NCBI RefSeq assembly: GCF_015706575.1
Contig: NW_024037072.1
Location: 25,049,162 to 25,113,161 of the forward strand
DNA length: 64,000 bases
Reading direction: 5' to 3'
DNA from: Patiria miniata
Taxonomy: Eukaryota > Echinodermata > Asteroidea > Valvatida > Asterinidae
In this document: positions 56,001 to 64,000 of the stretch, piece after piece
Layout: every line of letters starts with the position of its first letter
How positions within the stretch are numbered: the stretch's first letter is position 1
Translations under genes and position numbers: made by a program
The notes under the pieces: model-generated
What the model was told of the DNA's origin: nothing
Database searches by the model: none
Seen by the model: the letters and a program-made list of their open reading frames with translations, nothing else

Positions 56001-59000
56001 TATTTGCAAAAAGAAACTGGATTCAGAGTCAGTCTCAATTGCCAGACCTTTTGCAAATACTTGGACACTTTCAGCACACTTTTTTTATCGAAAAACTATT
56101 ATCTCTCTCCATAAGAAAAAGCCTGTGTAGTTATGAAGGCTTGATTCTTACTTCATACCAATGCAGATCAATCTCGGCTAACTTTTCCCAGGACTCATAG
56201 TAAGGCAGGAGATCGTACATTCACTGTTACAGCAGCTAAGGAGTGGAATGAACTTCCCTCCTATATTAAATCTGCTCCATCAGTGGATGTGTTTAAGAAG
56301 ATCCTCAAAACATACCTCTTTCCCAATTGATGTATTATTGTTGTTTTGTTTGTATAATGTTTAATGATTTGTTATTATATTGCTCATTACTACTGTAATC
56401 GCTGTGATATAGTTATACTATGAATAGCGTACCTAAATGCATAATAATAATAATAATAATAATAATACCAACTTATATTTTGGAAGACCTGCTGGACTCA
56501 ATGACGAGAAAACAAAAGAGTCCCATCGCAATGAAACAAGACAGTGGTGGCCATGGTCAGTGACTCTGATGGAATTTTACATCAGCGGTGATGAGGAAAT
56601 TTTAATATTGGGTTAGGCCCTTCAACAAGGGGAAAAATGCAACATTAAGCAGGAACTTGAAGTTGAATCCTGAGGTACCCCATAAAACTTGTAAAAACCT
56701 GGAGGTATTCTCCCTTTACAAAACTTAATCTGAAAATGTTTGGCAAAACATATTAACCCAATAGCACTCATACTGTATTAGGCCAAAAAAAATAATAAGT
56801 CGGTCTCTGGTCGGCGCGCGCGTCGATTTTAATCATGGGCGTCAATCTTTTTTTTCCCCAAAATGTTCCGCGGTAGCTCCAACAGCGCCCTCTATTTCCG
56901 CACCTCCTCAATTTTTTTTACCAAAGAGCACCAAGGAATGGGAAATTGCACCAAGGCAAATGATCGAAAGCACCAAGGCAAATTATGGAGGACACCAATG
57001 TACATGAGGACACCAAAAAAGCGAAGTAGTACCCCACCTTGTCTGTACAATCCAAGCTTGAAGAAGAAAAAAAAAAAGCCGCATGGCCGCGTCAATTCCG
57101 GAACTTTGGTCTGACCAGAGACCGAATATTTTTTGGGGGGGGCCTTACATAGCCGGTACATATTATTATTCCTGATAAACCACAGAGAGCTTAGGCAATT
57201 TAGGGTGGTACAATTTGGGGTGAACGCTCGTTAGGACAATCATTTTGGAACTCTGCTTTTATATATTACTAGCCGGATGCCACACTTCGCGTAGCTAGTC
57301 AGTGCGCCCTCAATTGACGTGTCTTAGAGAAGGGGTTCATTATACAGTCAGGGGTGTGTTTTGGCAGTCATAACCAAGAATTGGTTCAGTGGTTTCTTGT
57401 CGGTGAATTTCTTCGGCAATTTTGATTGGGTTAGAATTACGCGTGATCATGTAGAACTCAAATCCCCAAAACAATTAACCAAAGAGAAACCACCGAACCA
57501 ATTCTTGGTTATGACCGCCAAAACGCACCCCAGGTTTGGGTGGCATCCCACTAGCTGGTCAGTGCGCCCTCAATTGACATATCTTTGAGAAGGGGTTCAT
57601 TATACAGAGTGTTTTCATTGATGTAATGTTGTAATATTTAACTATTCAAAGTCTGAAAGAAAAAAAAAATGCCAAAAAAAGCAGAACAAAACAATTTATA
57701 AATCACTTTTTGACGTGCCAACCGTGGCTTTAGAGGACAGTGAAATCAGAGTATATATACCATTTAAGGACCTGCATACAATAGCCAAGCCCCTCCACTG
57801 ACCCTTGCATTTTGTGCTTCCGCACATGTATTCCAAAGGATTTTTTACAAAAAAAAGTGACACACAGACATCAGACATCCATCATACAGACAAACAGACA
57901 GACAGCGTAGGATTTTTTGATACAGGATGTGGAATTTCTGGGAAGGATATTGAGAATACCTGGAGTTTCCTGAGGAACTTCTCTATGGCTTCTTTGCCAC
58001 CCGTCTCTATCTTCTGCCTGTCTAGTAGTACGGTTGCGTCGGGCCGTCCATCCTCACCGGTGTCCCGTTCAATGGTGACCAGCCCCTTGCCGGCCTCTAG
58101 TAGCACCCGCAGGATGACGTAGCGAGCTTGCATGTGAGCCTGTAGAAACAGCATTGGTTTCCATGGACAATAACAAGTTATTGCTAGCCCTCTTGCCAGA
58201 TTTGGCAAAAAGTGACGAAGAAGGTAAAGCCCAGCGACTATTACCTGATTACTAAAAGATTACTGTCCAAGCTCTTTCATAGTTTCATCCCCAAAATTTG
58301 ATGTTTTGAAAACATTATATTTTTTGTAAGCAAAACAAAAAAGTAACTTATTTTTTGAATGAAATACATGTACCAACTGAAAAATCAGCCCCAATGTAGT
58401 TGTGGAACAATTTCTGTACAAACATCGATTTTATTTTGGGGTCTACATTTTGTAACAATAATTGTGTTCTTTCCAGGCAGACTGGTTCCCATGCAACCTG
58501 ATTTTATCAACCCGATATTAGGCCAAAAAAAAAAGTCTCCGGTTTCTGGTATGGAGCTTGCCCAAAAAGTGGTGCGGCGACGCGGCTTTTTTTTTTTTTT
58601 ACCTGATTTTTTTGCTTCAAATGTCGGCTGATGACTGCAAATGGTGCCCGACTAAACTTAGTGCAAATATATGGGAGTCCAGAGAGGCCACATAAAGCTT
58701 ATTCTCGACCATAACCCTATCTAAAAACACGTTAAAATTGTGCAGCAGCAGGATTCCAGTCAAACCAGTGCGTTTGGCGGTTTTGAGACATCATCTTTCA
58801 TTGAAAAAAAACTTTTCATTTTGCCGATGCGCATGGCTACGGCGACGCGCGCGCATACCAGAAACCGGAGACTTTTTTTTTTGGGCCTTATCAATGATCT
58901 TTCTCAAAAAAGAGTTTTTTAGAATCTATCTTGTAGCTGTGTTTAGTCTGCGTTTCAACACTGATATCATTATGATAATTTTAATCAATTGTTACAAGCA

Positions 59001-62000
59001 TGATCCAAGTTGTAACCTTATTATCCCCTCTGATAAAGTTGATAATTTCATTGATTTAATTCACACACCTGCCGCCAAGTCCGAGTCTCTGGCGTATAGA
59101 ACTCCAGTGCTAGGAGCCCGGCCCGGACCATATTCAGCCAGTTGATGTAGAAAATGTCTTCAGCTGCACTGCCTTCATGGCCGAAGATTCTGTAAAAAAA
59201 ACAAAAGTTCAACAATTCAAGCACTTCACAACGCAGAAAAGCTGCTATTGGAGAATCAGATCACAGTGCACTGTGGTGTGAAGTCAACATCCATGTGTAG
59301 CAGCAGCGTATCCAGCTTTTGATGTCAGAGGGGGCAACCGCACATCTGCACAGAAATGTAGACATGTTTTTTTTCTCCGGACACTTGCCCTCTTAAAATA
59401 AAAAAGCAGGGGGGGGGGGGGAGGGGCTAGTATCCATCTTCCAAATGGGGGCGCTCTTCAAAACTGACCATTATTATGCATACTACATATGGACATTATC
59501 ACGGCGCATTGTAATGGTTGTTGAGTGGGTTTTCTTTGGTGGAATTGATGTCAGAAGAACTCTTTATACATTTATTTAAATCGTTGCTGACAAAAAAAAA
59601 TTGTCAAAAGAAATCAAAGCAAAGTGCCCCCCCCCCCCTTCGAAACGCCACTGATGTGTAGACACAAAAAATACTCACTTTTCACAAGGGCAATAAGGAA
59701 GTGTAGGTGTTAAGGGCAAATCGAATCAGTTGCTTTTTTTCCCCCATTTTTTTTTCATTTGAAAGCAACAAAATTGCTCACAATCTTAAAGGGAATATAC
59801 AACATTTGCAACGTCGAAAAATAAAACTACCAAGTCTTTATGAAATACCTTACTAGGATGTTGGTAAATGACAGTCTAAAACATCCTGTAAAATTATGGC
59901 ACCTGGTGTGAAGTCGTTTTCAAGAAAATGGTATTTTTCAACTACTGCTCCAAATTTACCCCTTTTTTTCAGTCCAAATTTTGTTTGCTATTGGTTACAT
60001 GTTCATTAACGGGTGCAGGCCAGCTAGACTGGTTCCCTTACCTTACAATTTTCCTGCATCTAATTGATCCATTTTATCTTTAGTGGAGTCAGGGAACCAG
60101 ACCACTTGAACATTTTTGCTTTTCTTGGTTTTTTCAGCATTTTCGAACACATAACTTCAAACATGTTAGTGTAACAATATTTGATCTATTATTCTAACCC
60201 CCGAATAGTTCATTTCTAAAACTTACAGAAAAAGCCAATGATGTACATTCCCTTTAAGAAGGGTGTGAAACAACTAACTTATTGACGTTTCAGCTCGGTG
60301 GATACTATACATTTTGAGAAAACAGAGAAAACTTAGGCACAATTTTTGGGGTCTTTTAACTGGATTCCATTGCTGACACATGTAAACAAATTGTGTCTGC
60401 ATGCACACTTTCTTAAAACCACCTTCAATGATTACTTTCTTCCAAATGAAACCATTTCAGGTAAATTTTTCGCAGGGTATTTAATACCGGTCCTATCTTC
60501 ACTTTGAATTTTGAATTTGCTGAAATCAAGCCACTGCTGTTTATAAATGGATAGTGGAAATATATATACGCCTATATTTATTTATTTATTTGTCTTGGTT
60601 GTTTTCCTTCAAAGACTGAAGGAAAACAAAGAGATTTTTTCAAAACTTTTCTTGGTTTCACAATGTCCGTGATGGGACCAGGATGTACCAATTAAAAACT
60701 TATCTCATGTTCATGTAAATGAAGTAAACTTACAAAGTTTTTTTTTTATTATCTTATATCAAATACAAATTCATTATGTTCTGTTTATGATTTCACTTTA
60801 GAAGTCCATGAGAATCATTCAAGTAAAAAAATACAGCACTACACTTTTCTCATGTTTTTTCCGTGCCTTTTTGTCACATACCTGAGCTTATAGCTACCCC
60901 CCCCCCAAAAAAAAATCATGCTCAACTTAAAAATATAAGAACTTCCAATTCAGATGCGTGTATTTCAGCTCTGAACCAATCGTGCCAAAATAAATAATCT
61001 AACAGAATGTAGCATTAACTATCAGACTTACTTGAGTATATCCCTGCTGAGACAGAGATAGAGCCCAACGCACTCAGCGCGACATTCTTCATAGGATGAG
61101 CCGATGACTGGAAACTTACTGTCATAGGTGTCACTTGACAGATACCAGCTCTTGATCTGATTGGTCAAATATGAATTAGTCCATGTTTAAAGCCCTAGAT
61201 GCAATTACATTGCGCTGCTTAACAGTTAGCAGAAAAGTTGTGCTTACTATAGCAGAAAATTGTGCTAACCTTAAAGATATAGTCCATCATTTGTAATTTG
61301 TGCATTTTGTTCGTTTGAAGCAACAAAAGTGTTCAAAATCTAATGAAGGATACTGAACAACTAACTTGATGAAATTTCAGCTCAGCTTCAGCTGTTTATT
61401 CCGAGAAAAACAGCATTCTAGGATCTCTATTTCAAATCAAAAGTTGCTGAATCATGTATTGAATCATGTTTTGAATTGTTTGCAACCGCGCGTGCCTGTG
61501 CGTCGTGCCAATGCTTGCGCGCGCTGCGCCGAATAACAAAACGAACTACTAATTTAAATTTTCCTACGGTGCGTTGGAAAGGCCTTCTTTCGTTGATTAC
61601 TTCAAAATGATAGCTTGCCAGAAAGATTAATTTCACAGGGAGCTTAGTCCACTTACTATCTTTCAACCAAGTATGTTTTTCAACAATAATACGCCAGTTA
61701 CTTTTCCGGATGGCTGCAAATGATGGACTATAGCTTTAAGCACTATTTCATGGCGTGGATGTGCAAACAGTTGCGCGCATGGGGATTTCCATTCTTGTGT
61801 CACTTAAAGTTAAGCAAATTTGGACTTGTGATTGGACTTAAGATTGGCCTTGTGATTGGCTTGTGATGGGCTTGTGATTGAACTTGTGATTGGGCTTGTG
61901 ATTGGACTTGCGATTGGGCTTGTGATTGGACTTTTGATTGACTTGTGATTAGTTTTGTGATTGGACTTGTGATTGGTTTTGTGATTGGACTTGTGTGATT

Positions 62001-62649
62001 TGGCTTGTGATTGGGCTTGCAATGAGTTAGTGATTTAGACTTTTGATTATGTAGGCTTGTGATTTGAATTGTGATCGGGATTGTGATTTGACTTTTGATT
62101 GGGCTTGTGATTTGACTTTTGATTGGGCTTGTGATTTGACTTGTGATTGGGCTTGTGATTGGGCTTGTGATTGGGCTTGTGATTTGACTTTTGATTGGGC
62201 TTGTGATTTGACTTGGATTGGGCTTGTGATTGGACTTGTGATTGGGCATGTGTCTGGGCTTGTGTTTGGGCTTGTGATTTTACTTTTGAGTTCACATCGG
62301 ATTGGATTGGATTGGATTGGATTGGACAAATGACTACAACTCCCCAACATGAGATAATGTGGTAGCATACATGTACATGTATAGCACAAAGACCCCGTTT
62401 CATAGATCTGCTAAATGATTAGATCTCTGCTGACTGTATACAGGTTTCATTTCAGAGCAGACACAGCTATTTTGCGTATGTTCCCTTACTGACCTTCTCT
62501 CCTGTTTCTGCGTGTTTGACATTCTCAATGTCAAAGTTGAAGTTTTGTTTCTCATCCTGAATGAAGAGCTTGCCACTACCGTGACCTAGAAGCTCATGTA
62601 AGCCAACCTGCACCTCGAAGGAGGGTCCCTTTAGATTGCTGTACAGCTC
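50035..62649 (-). CDS. DPP3: Dipeptidyl peptidase 3, C-terminal part (gene continues past right edge)
   Basis: Six exons in transcript order: 62649-62494, 61156-61032, 59189-59069, 58139-57960, 55439-55274, 50171-50035. They total 885 nt and join in frame to 294 aa plus stop. The first visible exon has the M49-family zinc site HELLGH (catalytic Glu, two His ligands) followed by [11 protein letters not shown]. The next exon has [16 protein letters not shown], which supplies the third ligand Glu. [20 protein letters not shown] and [17 protein letters not shown] match the family C-terminal helical lobe. The protein ends in [15 protein letters not shown]3 is a cytosolic enzyme that removes dipeptides from short peptides such as enkephalins and angiotensins. 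It also binds KEAP1 in vertebrates. Human DPP3 is 737 aa with the zinc motif near 450, so about 440 residues are missing upstream. No additional upstream exon is found between 62650 and 64000. Confidence 0.94.
50890..51267. mobile_element. GGCC-ended MITE with proven empty site
   Basis: TAA at 50887-50889 and 51268-51270; the duplicate unit reads AGGGTTAACGGCAAG without it near 54585. This fixes the target as 3 bp (TAA) and the ends as GGCCAAAA.../...TTTTGGCC, in keeping with PIF/Harbinger elements. Opposite orientation to 22568-22941. Confidence 0.85.
51468..51541 (+). tRNA. tRNA-like sequence or tRNA pseudogene
   Basis: TGACCGG and CCAGTCA can form an acceptor stem with one mismatch. The D-arm AGCTCAGTTGGTAGAGC has a perfect GCTC/GAGC stem, and the B-box is GGTTCAAGTCC. 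The anticodon arm is weak (TCTG/CAGA around TTGTT), so an isotype is not assigned. A diverged copy at 54781-54853 lies in duplication unit 2. It is more likely a repeat-borne tRNA derivative than a working gene. Confidence 0.4.
51757..54077. mobile_element. 2.3-kb DNA transposon, CAGGCCCGGATCCAGG ends
   Basis: Inverted ends CAGGCCCGGATCCAGG / CCTGGATCCGGGCCTG, with GACGGGGGGCAC repeated inside each end region. Flanked by CACAT at 51752-51756 and 54078-54082. Unit 1 shows the unoccupied site CTCACATATAC near 50330. Its left third is three tandem units of about 295-330 bp (51822, 52117, 52445), each with GGGGTCCGGGGCCCGCTTAA. No transposase is seen; the longest ORFs are under 90 aa. CAG...CTG ends and a short target suggest a non-autonomous hAT-like element. 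Confidence 0.8.
54781..54853 (+). tRNA. tRNA-like sequence, duplicate copy
   Basis: TGACCGGTAAGCTCAGTTGG + TAGAGCAC keeps the A-box and D-arm; the B-box has drifted to GGTTCAATTCC. The acceptor pairing is weaker (CCATTCA). It is the counterpart of 51468-51541 in the second duplication unit. Confidence 0.35.
55606..55795 (-). mobile_element. SINE-like repeat, minus strand
   Basis: Reverse complement of the 46895-47075 repeat: GTGGGAGGAAAACCCCAGAA, AAAACCCAATCCACATATTG. The tRNA-like head is decayed. It lies in a DPP3 intron. Confidence 0.6.
56208..56331 (+). pseudogene. 3' end fragment of a LINE reverse-transcriptase ORF
   Basis: An open frame of 40 codons plus stop gives [20 protein letters not shown] then [20 protein letters not shown]. 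This is the typical extreme C-terminus of non-LTR retrotransposon ORF2 proteins (xxFxxAAxxWNxLPxxI...SxxxFKxxLKxxLF). Nothing of the reverse transcriptase remains upstream. About 100 bp downstream an (ATA)n tail at about 56440-56468 ends the fragment, as expected of a 5'-truncated LINE insertion. Confidence 0.75.
56439..56468 (+). repeat. (AAT)n microsatellite
   Basis: About nine AAT/ATA triplets directly after the LINE 3' region; probably its tail. Confidence 0.8.
56781..57144. mobile_element. GGCC-ended MITE, diverged subtype
   Basis: TTA at 56778-56780 and 57145-57147. Arms carry GTCGGTCTCTGGTC and GACCAGAGACCGAAT, with CGGCGCGCGCGTCG near the left end. The interior differs from other subtypes (ACACCAAGG-type words). 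Confidence 0.75.
57285..57606. repeat. Direct repeats flanking a short fold-back element
   Basis: TCAGTGCGCCCTCAATTGAC ... GGGGTTCATTATACAG occurs at 57298-57347 and 57559-57606. Between them 57351-57531 has inverted ends of about 50 bp (GGTGTGTTTTGGC, AGTCATAACCAAGAATTGGT and partners). Noncoding, in a DPP3 intron. Confidence 0.7.
58521..58887. mobile_element. GGCC-ended MITE, copy
   Basis: TTA at 58518-58520 and 58888-58890. Nearly identical to 50890-51267 and in the same orientation (GTCTCCGGTTTCTGGTATGG at left). It lies 182 bases from the nearest DPP3 exon. Confidence 0.8.
59786..60257. mobile_element. TTAA-flanked element, copy 2 of the 5131-5659 family
   Basis: TTAA at 59786-59789 and 60254-60257. 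Ends AGGGAATATACAACATTTGC / TGTACATTCCCT. It lacks the GGTCGGCCGACC hairpin segment of copy 1. Confidence 0.75.
61271..61739. mobile_element. TTAA-flanked element AAGATATAGTCCATCATTTG, copy 2
   Basis: TTAA at 61271-61274 and 61736-61739, closely matching 45018-45531. It sits inside a repeat with GCTGCTTAACAGTTAGCAGA and CACTATTTCATGGCG words (about 61190-61800), so the two elements are nested. Confidence 0.8.
61820..62290 (+). repeat. 12-mer-like minisatellite GGCTTGTGATTG
   Basis: About 40 imperfect copies of GGCTTGTGATTG / GACTTTTGATTG / GACTTGTGATTG in a DPP3 intron. Minus-strand ORFs of 118-149 aa rich in Ser, His, Lys, Pro and Thr arise from it and are rejected as genes. It ends in a short (GGATT)n run at about 62298-62326. 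The 12-mer shares CTTGTGATT with the 23-bp satellite at 16640-17205. Confidence 0.85.
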
Positions 62650-62994
62650 CTATAAACAAACAAAAACAAAACAAACATACAAACAATTAGAAAAGAACCA
62701 TGGGGCATGTGTGTACCATCATGCTATGGGTTCAGCCTTCACACTGCCCACAAAATGAAGGGATTTCTGAAGAATCAAATCTCCTCAATCCCAGCCAAAA
62801 ATTGCTGTTTCAAAACTTTCCCAATCCCATACTGAAATTCTTCATAATTCCAGGCTGAGTTGTTGAAGTCAGCACATTCAGAGATTAAAGTAGGGTGCTC
62901 CATGAGTGCCATCCACTTATTTCTATACTGAGATAATTTATCACGCCATGTTGACATATAACGGAGAGTAAGGCGACTTAATCACATAAATTAT

Positions 62995-63212
62995 CTCGTC
63001 AAGTCGACTCCCCGAAGCCGAGATGACGACTTGTCGAGATGCATTATCTAGGCAAGTGGACTTCCCGAAGTCAAGATGACGACTTGTCAAGATGAATTAT
63101 CTAGCCAAGTTGACCTCCAGAAGTCGAGATGACGACTTGCCGGGATAAATCATCTTGCCAAGTCGACTTAACGAATTCTAGATGACGACTTGTCGAGATG
63201 AATTATTTTGAG
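62995..63212 (+). repeat. Minisatellite of about 57-60 bp (GATGACGACTTGTCGAGATG)
   Basis: Four imperfect copies, each with GATGACGACTTGTCGAGATG + AATTATCT and CAAGTCGACTTCCCGAAGTC. The ACTTGTCG/CAAGTCGA words make short internal inverted repeats. It lies upstream of the first visible DPP3 exon, inside the gene's intron. Confidence 0.75.
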
Positions 63213-64000
63213 TTTCACCTCGAAAATTAAATTTGCTTTTCAATTGCTCTTTTTCTAGCAATTATAAAACTTATTCACTTTTGAATGAGACATCGGTCTC
63301 AATATCACTGAGACGTTATTCTGATGTCATCAAGTATGAAATTACAAGCGATTCTAGATCCAAAATCGACCTAAATTGTTAATACTTAGGGGTCAGTTCG
63401 GAGCAGAGGTTACTGATGAGGCTACCGTGTATACAACCATGCATGCGCTGCTCAGCCGATACTGATTCACAAGACTTTCTACCGGCTCCTCCATACAGCG
63501 CGAGTCAAAAAGAAAGTGACTGAATTTGAAAATATTTTTAAAATATTTGGCCTGCTCCATTTCATAACTGGAGCGCGCCATTTAAAACCACTTTTTAAAG
63601 CTGTATAAAGGCCTGCAAAAATAAACAAGCAAATTTATTTGTTGCAGGACATTATATTCCTTTTAATTTCATTCAAAAAAAGAAAATACACATTTTGAAA
63701 AAAAGCACATATATACCAACTTTTACCTTTCAAATTACAAAATTTTACAATCATGCGCTGCATGTTCGTCAAGCTTTCCAACAGCTTCTCCATAGATGAT
63801 TAATTGCCATGCCCTTTGCAGCAAAGCAACAATACCTATTCATTGAAAACAACTCTAATGACATCATTAATCATCCTTCTTTGTATCGCTTCATGTGTAG
63901 AAAGGAAATAGACGAGTGGACTTTTTTGCATGTTTTATGAACATCAACAAAAGAGACACAACAGCCTGTGTGCGCCACATTTTGATGACATTTTCGGTGT
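63213..64000. other. DPP3 intron at right edge, no recognised feature
   Basis: A+T-rich sequence with no DPP3-like exon on the minus strand and no repeat partner seen in the window. The short minus-strand ORF at 63393-63581 resembles nothing recognised. Confidence 0.35.

Noticed and set aside
61800..62403. Overlapping minus-strand ORFs of 118-149 aa
   Set aside because: They come from the GGCTTGTGATTG array; several frames are open at once because the 12-bp unit lacks stops.
62775..62957. 60-aa minus-strand ORF beginning MSTWRDKLSQYRNK
   Set aside because: It has a start and a stop but no recognised family, no DPP3 similarity and no supporting splice context. It may be a transposon fragment, but there is not enough to call it.

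Overview
The window is metazoan nuclear DNA. It carries four recognisable protein-coding genes with ordinary GT-AG introns, set in A+T-rich sequence crowded with transposon debris. No rRNA, CRISPR array or bacterial operon is present. Gene content, intron density, tRNA-headed SINEs and very many small inverted-repeat DNA transposons fit an invertebrate deuterostome, most likely an echinoderm. That assignment is inference from style and was not confirmed by a search.

Layout: (1) 965-13538, plus strand: ZFYVE19/ANCHR, ten coding exons, complete 383-aa model. (2) 15780-25284, minus strand: RAD51, nine coding exons, 339 aa, the same length as human RAD51. (3) 27919-34987, plus strand: NANP, two exons, 245 aa, with a 6.3-kb intron full of transposons. 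(4) About 35.0-50.0 kb: gene-free, with many short inverted-repeat elements and SINE pieces. (5) 50035-62649, minus strand: the last six coding exons of DPP3; the 5' part of the gene lies beyond the right edge. All exon joins keep the reading frame. ZFYVE19 and RAD51 converge, RAD51 and NANP diverge, NANP and DPP3 converge. ZFYVE19 and RAD51 are also close neighbours on human 15q15.1, so their linkage may be ancient.

The genes do not form one pathway. RAD51 is the recombinase of homologous recombination. ZFYVE19 is an abscission-checkpoint protein of the ESCRT/VPS4 pathway. NANP dephosphorylates sialic acid 9-phosphate. DPP3 is a cytosolic zinc dipeptidyl-peptidase.

The most notable non-genic content is a set of fold-back elements with 9-bp target-site duplications, four of the five with TAG...CTA ends (1049-2340, 26810-27385, 29931-30336), several nested in each other. 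There is also a family of GGCC-ended elements flanked by TTA/TAA (eight or more copies), several TTAA-flanked families, a TA-flanked mariner-like insertion with a matching empty site, and a tandem duplication in the last DPP3 intron whose two copies each carry a different transposon and supply each other's empty site.
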